Origin: an uncultured Acidimicrobiales bacterium | GTDB taxonomy: Bacteria > Actinomycetota > Acidimicrobiia > Acidimicrobiales > CADCSY01 | Assembly: GCA_902805555.1 (NCBI GenBank) | Contig: CADCSY010000134.1 | Coordinates: 1 to 36,695 of the forward strand | Length of the DNA: 36,695 bases | Direction: 5' to 3' | In this document: positions 7,032 through 14,419 of the stretch, one piece after another | Layout of the letters: every line of letters begins with the position of its first letter | Numbering within the stretch: the stretch's first letter is position 1 | Position numbers and translations under genes: made by a program | The notes under the pieces: generated by a model | The model's input: only the letters and a program-made list of their open reading frames with translations | Told to the model about the DNA's origin: nothing | Databases searched by the model: none

Positions 7032-7793
7032 ATGGAGCAGCTGCAGCTGGACGTCAGGTCGGACGAGCGGGTGGCGGTCGTGACCCTGGCCGACCCGGAG
7101 CGCCGCAACGCCCTCAACGCCACGATGGTCACCGAGATCGTCGAGGTGTTCGACCAGCTCGAGGCCGACGACGGTGTGGGCGCCGTGGTGGTCACGGGCG
7201 CGGCACCGGCGTTCTGCGCAGGCGCGAACCTCGGCAACCTGGCCGAGGCGACCAGGGAGAGCCTGACCGACATCTACGAGGGCTTCCTCCGGGTGGCCCG
7301 CTCGTCCCTGCCCACGGTGGCCGCGGTCAACGGTGCGGCCGTCGGCGCCGGGATGAACCTGGCGCTCGTGTGCGACGTGCGGCTCGCGGCGGAGCGGGCC
7401 CGCTTCGACACCCGCTTCGTCGACCTCGGGCTCCACCCCGGAGGCGGTCACACCTGGATGCTGCGCAACGCGGTGGGGGTCCAGAACGCTGCCGCCATGG
7501 TGCTCTTCGGCCAGATCCTCGACGGACGGGCCGCCGAGCGGGCGGGGCTCGTCTGGCGCTGCTACGACGACGCCGACCTGCTCGACGAGGCGGTGGCCCT
7601 CGCGGCGAGGGCCGCCTCGGGCCCCAAGCCGCTCGTCGCCGAGATCAAGCGCACGTTGGCCGACATGGGTGGGATCGACACCCACCCGGCCGCCGTGGAC
7701 CGGGAGCTCGACACCCAGGTGTGGTCGACCCGCCAGCCGTTCTTCGCCGAGCGCCTCGCGGCGTTCCAGGCGAAGATCTCGAAGCGCACCTAG
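7032..7793 (+). CDS. Enoyl-CoA hydratase/isomerase-family (crotonase-fold) protein
   Basis: This is a 253-aa protein of normal crotonase length. Family marks are ERRNALN near residue 24, the oxyanion-hole segment FCAGANL (61-67), NGAAVGAGMNLALVCDVRLA (100-119) with the second oxyanion glycine, and LGLHPGGGHTWMLRNAVG. Compared with rat crotonase numbering, the two catalytic glutamates (E144 and E164) align with Asn109 and Phe129, and Asp131 is the nearest acid. A classical hydratase mechanism is therefore unlikely; an isomerase, hydrolase or other acyl-CoA reaction fits better. The gene has its own leaderless-type promoter and is convergent with dodecin across a strongly structured spacer. Confidence 0.85.
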   Translation: MEQLQLDVRSDERVAVVTLADPERRNALNATMVTEIVEVFDQLEADDGVGAVVVTGAAPAFCAGANLGNLAEATRESLTDIYEGFLRVARSSLPTVAAVNGAAVGAGMNLALVCDVRLAAERARFDTRFVDLGLHPGGGHTWMLRNAVGVQNAAAMVLFGQILDGRAAERAGLVWRCYDDADLLDEAVALAARAASGPKPLVAEIKRTLADMGGIDTHPAAVDRELDTQVWSTRQPFFAERLAAFQAKISKRT

Positions 7794-7858
7794 CGCCTCG
7801 AGGCGCCCGGGCCGGTCCGGCGGGCGGGGCTGCCCCGACCCGACGGACCCGGCCGTTC
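7793..7858. terminator. Structured convergent spacer, likely bidirectional terminator
   Basis: Between the converging stops are a 14-nt palindrome GCGCCTCGAGGCGC (7793-7806), an imperfect long stem (GGCCGGTCCG paired with CGGACCCGGCC, one bulged base), and an inner GGGGCTGCCCC hairpin. There is no U-tract. Confidence 0.45.
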
Positions 7859-7867
7859 GGGGAGGTG

Positions 7868-8083
7868 CTACGAGCCGGAGCCCTCGTACTTGAACGAGAT
7901 GCGCAGCTTCGTGCGGTAGGTGAGCGCGTCGCCCTCGGCGAGGTCGATGTCCTGCTCCACGACCTCGGCCACCCGCAGCCCCCGGAGGGTCTGGCGAGCC
8001 TCCTTCACCGCCTCAGCCGCTGCGTCCTCCCACGACTGGCTGCTGGTGCCGATGATCTCGACGACTTTGTACACGCTCATCAT
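7868..8083 (-). CDS. Dodecin family flavin-binding protein
   Basis: This is a 71-aa protein that matches dodecin along its full length: SVYKVVEIIGTSSQSWEDAA is the family start, with the Trp that stacks on flavin. A helix (AAEAVKEARQTLRGL) and two strands (VAEVVEQDIDL and TYRTKLRISFKYEG) follow. Dodecins form a dodecameric sphere that stores or buffers FMN, riboflavin or, in some bacteria, CoA. GGGGGAG lies just upstream of two adjacent ATGs (8083 and 8080); the family consensus MSVYK favours 8080, a difference of one residue. It may serve the flavin economy of a strain that encodes an FAD-dependent cox-type enzyme, but no linkage is shown. Confidence 0.92.
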   Translation of the reverse strand: MMSVYKVVEIIGTSSQSWEDAAAEAVKEARQTLRGLRVAEVVEQDIDLAEGDALTYRTKLRISFKYEGSGS

Positions 8084-8175
8084 GCATCTCCCCCTGGGTC
8101 GCCCGGGTGGCGACCTGCGACAGCATGCCGCACGTCACGTCGCCGTGCTCGACTCCCGAGACGAGCAGGACCGGG

Positions 8176-8193
8176 GCGGCGCCGAGTCGCCGC
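8176..8193 (-). terminator. Short GC hairpin at the msrB stop
   Basis: GCGGCG (8176-8181) pairs with CGCCGC (8188-8193) with a 6-nt loop and lies immediately at the end of msrB. It is a weak candidate without a U-tract. Confidence 0.25.
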
Positions 8194-8615
8194 TAGCCCG
8201 CACCCTCGGCAGGCTCGAGGTCGAGTGAGGCCGAGTTCATGCAGTAGCGGAGCCCCGTCGGTCGCGGGCCGTCGTCGAACACGTGCCCGAGGTGGGAGTG
8301 GCAGGTGGCGCAGCGGGCCTCGACCCGGCGCATGCCGAGGCTGCGGTCCTCGACCTCCTCGATGCGGTCGGGGTCCATCGGCTGCCAGAAGCTCGGCCAG
8401 CCCGTGCCCGAGTCGTACTTCTCGTCCGAGCGGAACAGCGCCACGCCGCAGCCGACGCAGCGGTAGGTCCCAGGCGTCTTGGCGTCCCACGTCGCACCGG
8501 TGAACGCCCGCTCGGTGCCGCCCTCCCGGGCGACGTGGTACTGCTCGGGCGTGAGCTTCGCCCGCCACTCCTCCTCGGTCGTCGGGACGTGGGTGCTGGT
8601 GGTGTCCTCGGCCAT
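8193..8615 (-). CDS. msrB: Peptide methionine-(R)-S-oxide reductase MsrB
   Basis: This is a 140-aa, single-domain Msr[12 protein letters not shown] and [13 protein letters not shown] provide the four zinc cysteines C53, C56, C102 and C105. GTGWPSFW is the substrate pocket, and RYCMNSASL near the end carries the catalytic nucleophile C125. MsrB reduces the R-epimer of methionine sulfoxide in proteins using thioredoxin; the position of the usual resolving cysteine (around Cys63 in many MsrBs) is occupied by other residues here, so the recycling route is unclear. No signal peptide is seen, so it is cytoplasmic. ATG 8615 has a GAGAGGCAGG purine stretch just upstream. The gene is on its own unit, between dodecin and the acetyltransferase. 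Confidence 0.95.
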   Translation of the reverse strand: MAEDTTSTHVPTTEEEWRAKLTPEQYHVAREGGTERAFTGATWDAKTPGTYRCVGCGVALFRSDEKYDSGTGWPSFWQPMDPDRIEEVEDRSLGMRRVEARCATCHSHLGHVFDDGPRPTGLRYCMNSASLDLEPAEGAG

Positions 8616-8642
8616 GGCCTGCCTCTCGTCGACGCTCCCGCC

Positions 8643-8648
8643 AGCCTA
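8643..8648 (-). promoter_or_regulatory. TAGGCT -10 box for msrB
   Basis: On the minus strand TAGGCT lies 27 nt upstream of ATG 8615. This leaves a leader of roughly 20 nt that contains the ribosome binding site. Confidence 0.3.
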
Positions 8649-8701
8649 GGGAGGGCCGACCCCACCGCAGCCGCGCCGGTCAGTCCGCGCGGTCGCCGCC
8701 G

Positions 8702-9298
8702 TCAGGGGGTGGGCAGCACCCACGCCTCGAGCAGCTCGTCGCGCCGGTCCTGCCACTCCTCGGCGGTGATGGCGTAGCGGATGTGGTCCTCCCACGTCCC
8801 GTTGATCTCGAGGTAGCGCAGGGCCACCCCCTCGTCGCGCAGGCACAGCTTCTCGACCACGCGCCGGCTGGCGACGTTGCGGGGGATGATGGCGATCTGC
8901 AGGCGGTGGAGCGCGAGCTCCTCGAAGCAGTGGCGGGCCAGGACGACCACCGCCTCGGGGCAGTAGCCCCGCCCGGCGCACGCCTCGTCGACCCAGTACC
9001 CGACGTAGGCGCTCTGGAACGGGCCCCGCTGGACGCCGTTGACGTTGATCTCACCGCAGAAGCGGTCCTCGGCGAAGATGCCGAACCCGAACCCGGTCCC
9101 GAGCTGGCGCTCCCGGTCCCGGGCCCGGCACCTGGCTGCGAAGGCGCTCCGGTTGGTGGTCACGTCCGGCACCCCGGGCGGCCGGGCCGGCTCCCACCTG
9201 GTCAGCCACGACGCGCTCCTGATGCGGACGTCGGACCACTGCGCGAAGTCACCGGGGACGAGCGGCCGGAGGAGGACCCGCCGGCCGCTCAGGCGCAC
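8702..9298 (-). CDS. GNAT N-acetyltransferase, RimJ/RimL type
   Basis: This is a 198-aa protein from GTG 9298. The start VRLSGRRVLLRPLVPGD is the typical first strand of RimJ/RimL-like acetyltransferases. FGIFAEDRFCGEINV and SAYVGYWVDEACAGRGYCPE include the acetyl-CoA pyrophosphate-binding loop (usually Q/RxxGxG/A; here CAGRGYCPEA). ALHRLQIAIIPRNVASRRVVEK is the family motif B region. The enzyme would acetylate protein N-termini or a small amine. An in-frame GTG at 9325 would add nine Gly-rich residues, but those bases spell a good ribosome binding site (GGGGGAGGTGG, 7 nt before GTG 9298), which decides the start. Confidence 0.85.
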   Translation of the reverse strand: MRLSGRRVLLRPLVPGDFAQWSDVRIRSASWLTRWEPARPPGVPDVTTNRSAFAARCRARDRERQLGTGFGFGIFAEDRFCGEINVNGVQRGPFQSAYVGYWVDEACAGRGYCPEAVVVLARHCFEELALHRLQIAIIPRNVASRRVVEKLCLRDEGVALRYLEINGTWEDHIRYAITAEEWQDRRDELLEAWVLPTP

Positions 9299-9380
9299 GT
9301 CGCCACCTCCCCCACCGCCGATCACCCCGAACCCCCGACGCGAGCACCGGCCGGGGCCAGGGACCGTGCGGCCGTCGGGT

Positions 9381-10466
9381 TCACCGGCCGAGCACCTCGG
9401 CCAGGGCGCCGAGCAGCGAGACGACGTTGCGGGGGCGGGCCGTGTGGCCCATGCACCCGACCCGCCACACCCTCCCGGCGAACTCGCCGAGACCGCCGCC
9501 GACCTCGATCCCGTACCGCTCCAGCAAGGTGGCCCTGGTCGTCGCGTCGTCGAGGCCCTCGGGGAGCCAGACCGTCGTGAGCTGCGGCAGCCGGTGACCG
9601 GGCGCGGCGAAGAGCTCGAAGCCGAGCGCCTGGAGACCGGTCCGCAGCTGCTCGCCGCACGCCTCGTGCCTGGCCCAGCTCGCCTCCAGCCCCTCGTCGA
9701 GCACCGCCCCGAGCCCGGCGTGGAGGGCGGCGACCATCGAGATCGGGGCGGTGTGGTGGTACGTGCGGGTGCCGGTGGCGGGGCCGGTGTAGCGCCCGAT
9801 CATGTTGAGGTCCAGGTACCAGGAGCGGGGCACGGGGACGATGCGCTCCCTGGCCCGCTCGCTCACGGTCAGGGGGGCGAGGCCGGGAGGCACGCCCAGG
9901 CACTTCTGGGTGCCGCTGTAGGCGATGTCGACGCCCCAGGCGTCGGCCTCGAAGGGGATGCCGCCGAGCGAGGTGACGCAGTCCACGAGGAGGAGGGCGT
10001 CGCCCTTGTCCCGCGCGAGCTCCTCGACGTCGGTGCGGACCCCGGTCGAGGTCTCCGCGTGCACGACGGCGATCACCGCCGGTGACGGGTGGGCCTCGAG
10101 GAGGCGGGCGGCCGGCACCGGCTGGCCCCAGGGGACCTCGACCGGCACCACCTCGGCCCCGCAGCGGGCGGCGACGTCGCACATGCGCTGGCCGAACACG
10201 CCGTTGACCCCCACCACCACGGGGCTTCCGGGCTCGACCACGTTCACGAACGCCGCCTCCATCCCGGCGGACCCGGTGCCGCTGATCGGCAGGGTCAACG
10301 GGTTGGTGGTCCGGAACACCGTCCGCAGCCGCTCGCAGGTCTCGTCGAGGAGCGCGACGAAGGCAGGGTCGAGGTGGCCGAGCATGGGCCTGGCGAAGGC
10401 CTGCGCCACCTCCGGATAGGGGTTGCCCGGCCCGGGGCCCATGAGCAGCCGGTCCGGGAGTGGCAC
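9381..10466 (-). CDS. Class V aminotransferase (alanine/serine-glyoxylate aminotransferase family)
   Basis: This is a 361-aa PLP enzyme. It opens with LLMGPGPGNPYPEV, the family substrate-binding start. SGTGSAGMEAAFVNV binds the PLP phosphate, VVHAETSTGVRTDV and LLVDCVTSLGGIPFEADAWG surround the cofactor (Asp162), and IAYSGTQKCLG carries the Schiff-base lysine K188. RVWRVGCMGHTARPRNV near the C-terminus holds the carboxylate-binding Arg. The family transaminates glyoxylate with alanine, serine or aspartate; the sequence alone does not settle the donor. GTG 10466 is chosen because TACGAT sits 6 nt upstream. A longer open frame upstream overlaps the ppx terminator and is not coding. Confidence 0.88.
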   Translation of the reverse strand: MPLPDRLLMGPGPGNPYPEVAQAFARPMLGHLDPAFVALLDETCERLRTVFRTTNPLTLPISGTGSAGMEAAFVNVVEPGSPVVVGVNGVFGQRMCDVAARCGAEVVPVEVPWGQPVPAARLLEAHPSPAVIAVVHAETSTGVRTDVEELARDKGDALLLVDCVTSLGGIPFEADAWGVDIAYSGTQKCLGVPPGLAPLTVSERARERIVPVPRSWYLDLNMIGRYTGPATGTRTYHHTAPISMVAALHAGLGAVLDEGLEASWARHEACGEQLRTGLQALGFELFAAPGHRLPQLTTVWLPEGLDDATTRATLLERYGIEVGGGLGEFAGRVWRVGCMGHTARPRNVVSLLGALAEVLGR

Positions 10467-10472
10467 CGGCGC

Positions 10473-10478
10473 ATCGTA
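10473..10478 (-). promoter_or_regulatory. TACGAT -10 box, leaderless start of the aminotransferase gene
   Basis: TACGAT lies 6 nt before GTG 10466 on the minus strand and there is no Shine-Dalgarno sequence. Confidence 0.45.
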
Positions 10479-10511
10479 GCGATGCGGACGGGCGCTGCTC
10501 CCGAGCGAGGC

Positions 10512-10531
10512 GGCCGAGCGGCGGCTCGGCC
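10512..10531 (-). terminator. Perfect 8-bp hairpin downstream of ppx
   Basis: GGCCGAGC (10512-10519) and GCTCGGCC (10524-10531) pair perfectly around a GGCG loop, 20 nt after the ppx stop and before the aminotransferase promoter. There is no U-tract. Confidence 0.5.
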
Positions 10532-10551
10532 AGGCGCAGGCGTGGCGTGCG

Positions 10552-11484
10552 TCAGACCCGGTCGACGAGCGACAGGGCGAGGCCGTCGAGGATGTCGGAC
10601 TCCGAGACGAGCACCTCGTCCAGGTCGAAGAAGCGCATGGTGGCGACGAGCGCGCAGCACCCTCCGACGATGACGTCGGCCCGCCCCGGGTCGAGCCCCG
10701 GGTTGTGGACGCGATCTGCGAGCGGCTCGGTGGCCAGCGTGCGGAAGACGTCCTCGGCAGCGGCACGGGTGAGGCGGAAGTGGTGGATCCGGTCGCGGTC
10801 GTAGGTGGCGAGGCCGATCTCCACCGCAGCCACCGTGCTCACCGTCCCCGCCAGGCCGATCGCGAGCCTCGCCTCCCTCGCCGTCGGGAGGTCCCTGGCC
10901 ACGTCCTCCAGGTGGGCTTCGACGACGGAGATCGCTGCGCTCAGCTCCGACGCCCACGGCGGGTCGTGCTCGAGGTAGGCCTCCGTGGTCCGCACGCACC
11001 CGACGTCGACGGAGACGACGCCCTCCGCTTCGAGCGTCCCGACCGCGAACTCCGTCGACCCGCCGCCGATGTCGAACACGAGGAACGGGCCGTCGGCAGG
11101 GTCGAGCCCTGCGGTGGCGCCGCGGAACGACAGGCGCCCCTCCTCGCTGGCGTCGAGCAGCTCGAGAGGTGCGCCGAGCGCCGCCTCAGCGGGGACGAAG
11201 AGCTCGTCGGCGTTGGCCGCATCCCGGGCCGCCGACGTCGCCGTGGCCCGCACCTGGTCGACGCGGTGGACGTCCATGACCTCCCGGTAGCGGCCGAGCA
11301 CCTCGACCGTGCGGCCGATCGCCTGGCGGTCGAGTCGACCGGTGGCGCCGGTCCCCGCGCCGAGGCGGGTGAGCGTCATCAGGCGCTCGAGGGTCTCGAG
11401 GGTCCCGTCGGCACGGCGGCGGGCGACGAGCAACCGGGTCGAGGCCGTCCCGCAGTCGACGGCGGCGACCACCGGGCCGCTCAT
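10552..11484 (-). CDS. ppx: Ppx/GppA-family exopolyphosphatase
   Basis: This is a 310-aa short form like the mycobacterial Ppx proteins, without the C-terminal HD domain of the E. coli enzyme. VAAVDCGTASTRLLV (residues 6-20) is the phosphate-1 loop of the ASKHA fold, ATSAARDAAN the conserved second segment, EEGRLSF the catalytic-acid region, FLVFDIGGGSTEF (134-146) the phosphate-2 loop, and GLAGTVSTVAAVEIGL the adenosine-side motif. It would hydrolyse polyphosphate and/or pppGpp. The ATG at 11484 overlaps the stop of the DUF501 gene as ATGA, so the two are translationally coupled. Downstream lies a hairpin terminator. In M. tuberculosis the same pair is Rv1025-Rv1026. Confidence 0.92.
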   Translation of the reverse strand: MSGPVVAAVDCGTASTRLLVARRRADGTLETLERLMTLTRLGAGTGATGRLDRQAIGRTVEVLGRYREVMDVHRVDQVRATATSAARDAANADELFVPAEAALGAPLELLDASEEGRLSFRGATAGLDPADGPFLVFDIGGGSTEFAVGTLEAEGVVSVDVGCVRTTEAYLEHDPPWASELSAAISVVEAHLEDVARDLPTAREARLAIGLAGTVSTVAAVEIGLATYDRDRIHHFRLTRAAAEDVFRTLATEPLADRVHNPGLDPGRADVIVGGCCALVATMRFFDLDEVLVSESDILDGLALSLVDRV

Positions 11485-12131
11485 CTCGCCCGCTCGTGCC
11501 CTGAGGTCGGACCGCTCGGGCGCCGATCGGTGCGCTCGCTCGGTTCCTGCGGCCGGGCGCGCACCGGGCCCCGCTCGCTCGTCGCCTGCTCCTGGCCTGC
11601 AGCCGGGCGGCTCGGGCCCCGCTCGGCCGTGGCCTGCTCCTGGCCTGCGACCGGGCCGGCCGGGCCCCGCTCCCTGCGCTCGCTCGTCACCTGGTCCTGG
11701 GAGGCGAGCCGATCGGCGACCCAGCGACCGACGGGGTCGTCGCCCCCGGCCAGGTGCCAGGCGTAGTGGGCGTGGAGGCACTTGACGCCGGCGCGGGTCC
11801 CGCCGACCCCCCCGGAGGGGCGTGGTCCCACCAGGTCCGGAGGGAGCGCAGCGTCACGTTCGGCTGCGTGGCGGCGGTGCGCGGCCGCCAGCTCCGCCGG
11901 GTCGACCGCTGCCTCCGCCTCCCGCACGCCACCGGCCGCCTCCAGCCGGCTCACCGCCTCGCGCACCTCGGCCCCGCACAGCCAGTAGCGGGTGGGCATG
12001 GGGGTGCCGTCGTCGAGGAGCGGCGCGTTCCGCAGCACGACGGGGCCCCCGGAGACGTCCCGCACCACCACCGCGAACGCCCCGCGGGGTGGCCGCCCGA
12101 GGAGCGCGGTGACGCTGGCCCGGTCGTCCAC
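11481..12131 (-). CDS. DUF501 family protein with a repetitive C-terminal tail
   Basis: This is a 216-aa protein. Residues 1 to about 140 match DUF501: an N-terminal LLGRPPRGAFAVVVRDVSGG, TPMPTRYWLCGAEVREAVSR, and RAGVKCLHAHYAWHLAGGDD with the conserved KCLHxHYA. The biochemical role is unknown; the family is nearly always next to ppx and divIC in actinobacteria. From about residue 142 the tail consists of imperfect 16-aa repeats (ERGPxxPxAGQEQATS) that are not part of the domain and look disordered. GTG 12131 has TAGCCT 6 nt upstream, so this gene appears to start its own transcript, 48 nt after coxG. Its stop overlaps the ppx start by 4 nt. Confidence 0.9.
   Translation of the reverse strand: MDDRASVTALLGRPPRGAFAVVVRDVSGGPVVLRNAPLLDDGTPMPTRYWLCGAEVREAVSRLEAAGGVREAEAAVDPAELAAAHRRHAAERDAALPPDLVGPRPSGGVGGTRAGVKCLHAHYAWHLAGGDDPVGRWVADRLASQDQVTSERRERGPAGPVAGQEQATAERGPSRPAAGQEQATSERGPVRARPQEPSERTDRRPSGPTSGHERAR
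11566..11709. repeat. 48-nt in-frame tandem repeat in the DUF501 gene
   Basis: Units begin at 11566, 11614 and 11662, each starting GGGCCCCGCTC. The first two agree at about 40 of 48 bases; the third diverges after its first third. Each unit encodes 16 residues. A decayed fourth copy may lie at 11530-11565. Confidence 0.7.
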
Positions 12132-12137
12132 GAACCG

Positions 12138-12143
12138 AGGCTA
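12138..12143 (-). promoter_or_regulatory. TAGCCT -10 box, leaderless start of the DUF501 gene
   Basis: TAGCCT is 6 nt before GTG 12131 on the minus strand. It lies in the 47-nt gap after coxG, so the DUF501-ppx pair can be transcribed independently of the cox operon. Confidence 0.45.
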
Positions 12144-12178
12144 CCGGCCCCGCCAGGGGGGTCCGGGCGCACGGGAGC

Positions 12179-12904
12179 TCAGCGCCGGCGGCGCCTGCGG
12201 AGCAGCCAGAGCACCACGACGAGGACCCCGAAGACGGGGGCGACCCGCTTGACGACGGGGGCACCGGCGGTGCCGAGCAGGTCGACGGCCTCCGCCTCCT
12301 CCGACTCGATCCGGCGGGGCCCCGTGGGTGCGGCCGCGATCACCGGCGCTGCCGTCGGCCCGCCCGCGGGGGCCGCGGGGTCGGCCTGCGTGCCGGCGGC
12401 CTCGGTGGTCGCCGCCGTGCCGTTCGACGCGACGTCGGCCGGCAGCGCCTGCCCGGCCCCACCGGAGAGCACGTCGGCCTCCAGCGACTGCACGAACTGG
12501 CCGACGAGCTTCGCGCTGACGTCGGCCAGCACCCCCCGCCCGAACTGGGCGACCTTGCCGGTCACGGTGAGGTCGGTCGTCACGGTCACGACGGTCGACT
12601 CCCCGTCGGGGGCCAGGGTGGCGGTCACGAGGGCCGAGGCGTTGCCCTGCCCCCTCGTGTCGCGGCCGTCGGCCTTCAGGACCGCCCGGTGGGCCACGTC
12701 GTCCTTCTCGACGAAGGTGGCGGTGCCCTTGTACTGGGCGGTGATGGGGCCGACCTTCACCTTGACGTTGCCGGTGTAGGTCTCGCCGTCGACCTCGGTG
12801 AGCTGCGCGCCCGGGAGGCAGGGGGCGATGCGCTCGACGTCGGTGAGCACGGTCCACGCCTCCTCGACGGGGACACCGACCCTGAACTCGTTGATCAGCT
12901 CCAT
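12179..12904 (-). CDS. coxG: CoxG-family SRPBCC protein with C-terminal membrane anchor
   Basis: This is a 241-aa protein. Residues 1-150 form a CoxG/SRPBCC (START-like) domain: MELINEFRVGVPVEEAWTVL, LPGAQLTEVDGETYTGNVKV, VGPITAQYKGTATF and LTVTGKVAQFGRGVLADVSA are all family segments. A Pro/Ala-rich linker (about 160-205) leads to a single C-terminal helix (VAPVFGVLVVVLWLL) capped by RRRRRR, which would anchor it in the membrane facing the cytoplasm. In Oligotropha (Afipia) carboxidovorans, CoxG recruits CO dehydrogenase to the membrane and has been linked to quinone delivery; a similar tethering role is likely here. Its first 10 nt overlap the end of the MobA-like gene. GGAGG lies 10 nt before the ATG. 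Confidence 0.9.
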   Translation of the reverse strand: MELINEFRVGVPVEEAWTVLTDVERIAPCLPGAQLTEVDGETYTGNVKVKVGPITAQYKGTATFVEKDDVAHRAVLKADGRDTRGQGNASALVTATLAPDGESTVVTVTTDLTVTGKVAQFGRGVLADVSAKLVGQFVQSLEADVLSGGAGQALPADVASNGTAATTEAAGTQADPAAPAGGPTAAPVIAAAPTGPRRIESEEAEAVDLLGTAGAPVVKRVAPVFGVLVVVLWLLRRRRRR

Positions 12905-13464
12905 CGTCGGAGGTCCTCCTGGGTGTCGATGTCGGCGGGATCGCCCAGGCACGCTACTTCGGCAACTGGGTGGAGGGTCCCGGTGAGGAGGCGCCTGGCG
13001 CCCTCGTCACCGGTCGTGGGCAGGTCGTCCCACACCTCGGCGGCCAGGCGCACGGGCTGCCCACGCCTCCCCCCGTAGGTGGCGACGGCGATCGCAGCCG
13101 GGCTGGCGGCGACCGCTCCCCACCCCGAAGGCGTCAGGAAGGGCTGGTCGCCGAGGCCGACCACGATCGCGTCATGGCCCCCGGCCACGGCGACGTCGAC
13201 GGCCACCCTGAGCGAGGTCGCCTGCCCCTCCACCCAGCGCGGGTTCCGCACCACCGTCACGTCGAGATCCGCGACCGCCTCCGCCACGTCGGCCGAGCCG
13301 GCGACGACGAGGGTCGGCAGACCGACCTCGAGGGGCGCCCTCACCGCCCACCGCAGCACCGGTCGGCCCCGGAGGTCGGCCAGGAGCTTGTGGCCCGCCC
13401 CCTCGAAGCGGGAGCCACCACCGGCAGCGAGGACGACGGCGAGCGGCCCGCCGCCTGCGCTCAC
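12895..13464 (-). CDS. MobA-like molybdenum cofactor nucleotidyltransferase
   Basis: This is a 189-aa protein from GTG 13464. LAVVLAAGGGSRFEGAGHKL is the nucleotide-binding signature LAAGxGxRxxxxK of the MobA/MocA/CoxI-associated NTP transferases. IVVGLGDQPFL contains the metal-binding Asp, and RRGQPVRLAAEVWDDL with GDEGARRLL are family segments. MocA-type enzymes add CMP to molybdopterin to make MCD, the cofactor form used by CO dehydrogenase and xanthine-oxidase-family enzymes, and the operon context supports that. The cytosine versus guanine choice cannot be proved from what I see. The start is decided by GGAG 6 nt upstream; a longer open frame upstream is Arg-rich and non-coding. The 160 nt before it hold nothing recognisable. 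Confidence 0.85.
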   Translation of the reverse strand: MSAGGGPLAVVLAAGGGSRFEGAGHKLLADLRGRPVLRWAVRAPLEVGLPTLVVAGSADVAEAVADLDVTVVRNPRWVEGQATSLRVAVDVAVAGGHDAIVVGLGDQPFLTPSGWGAVAASPAAIAVATYGGRRGQPVRLAAEVWDDLPTTGDEGARRLLTGTLHPVAEVACLGDPADIDTQEDLRRWS

Positions 13465-13624
13465 CCGGCGCTCCGGCGCGAGGCGGTCCTCCCGCGGGGA
13501 GCGGCCACCGCCCCTGCGCCCGCCGCACCCGACCACCACCCGGCCGCAACGGGCCCGCCGCCCCGCCACCGACGCCCGACGGGCGGTGCCGGCCGGTGCC
13601 CGCTGCGCCCGCGGGCTGGACCGG

Positions 13625-14419
13625 TCACCGGTGGATCGGCCCCTCGCCCTCCCGCAGCGACGGCGCCGGCCGACCGGTGCGCAGGGCGATGATCTCGGCG
13701 CACACCGCCACCGCCGTCTCCTCCGGGGTCCGGGCCCCGATGTCGAGGCCGATCGGCGCCATGAGCCGGGCGAGGTCGTCGTCACCCACCCCCTCCCGCC
13801 GCAGCCGGTCGAGCCGCTCGGCGTGCGTGCGGCGCGACCCCATGGCGCCGAGGTAGCCGACCTTGGTCCTCATGGCGGCGACGACGGCGGGCACGTCGAA
13901 CTTGTGGTCGTGGGTCAGCACGCACACCGCGTCGCGCGGGCCGAGCTCGTGCCCGATCCGCTCGAGGAGGCGGTTCGGCCAGTCGACGACGACCTCGTCG
14001 GCGAAGGGGAAGCGCGCCTTGGTGGCGAAGACCTCGCGGGCGTCGCACACCGTCACCCGGTAGCCCAGCACCTTCGCCAGCCGCACGAGGGCGGCGGTGA
14101 AGTCCACCGCCCCGAAGATCACCATGCGGGGCGGCGGGGCGAAGCTCTCGATGAACACCGACACGTCGTCACGACGGGCTTCGCCACGAGGGCCGTAGTG
14201 GCGCACACCGGACGTGCCGGCCTGGAGCTCGGCCTCGGCGTCGCGCCCCACCACCCGGTCGAGGTCGGGGTCGCCGAGGGTGCCGCGGCCGTCCCGTCCC
14301 GGCTCGACCAGCAGGGCGCCGCCGACGCCGGCGCCGGCCACCACGGTGGCGAGGGCCACGGGGCGCTCGGCCCTGAGGGCGGTCGCGAGGTCGTCGAAGA
14401 CCGCCCCCGTGCCGGTCAC
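13625..14419 (-). CDS. XdhC/CoxF-family protein, C-terminal Rossmann half
   Basis: This is a 264-aa protein. The N-terminal 95 residues are a degenerate XdhC-like sandwich domain. From RMVIFGAVDFTAALVRLAKV it is an XdhC Rossmann domain: GYRVTVCDAREVFATKARFP, VCVLTHDHKFDVPAVVAAM (conserved THDxKxD), VGYLGAMGSRRTHAERLDRL and APIGLDIGARTPEETAVAV. XdhC proteins bind molybdenum cofactor and protect it during sulfuration and insertion into the apo-enzyme; in cox clusters this slot is CoxF or CoxI. The GTG start overlaps the stop of the preceding N-terminal-domain gene as GTGA. Confidence 0.9.
   Translation of the reverse strand: MTGTGAVFDDLATALRAERPVALATVVAGAGVGGALLVEPGRDGRGTLGDPDLDRVVGRDAEAELQAGTSGVRHYGPRGEARRDDVSVFIESFAPPPRMVIFGAVDFTAALVRLAKVLGYRVTVCDAREVFATKARFPFADEVVVDWPNRLLERIGHELGPRDAVCVLTHDHKFDVPAVVAAMRTKVGYLGAMGSRRTHAERLDRLRREGVGDDDLARLMAPIGLDIGARTPEETAVAVCAEIIALRTGRPAPSLREGEGPIHR

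Noticed and set aside
11566-11709. CRISPR or noncoding repeat
   Set aside because: The 48-nt units have no spacers and translate in frame as part of the DUF501 protein.
10705-11766. A 353-codon plus-strand frame across ppx and DUF501
   Set aside because: It is the mirror of two well-supported minus-strand genes; Arg/Gly/Asp/Val-rich and featureless.
13465-13624. A small gene or regulatory RNA in the 160-nt gap inside the cox operon
   Set aside because: No start with a ribosome binding site and no strong hairpin was found; only Arg/Ala/Gly-rich frames cross it.
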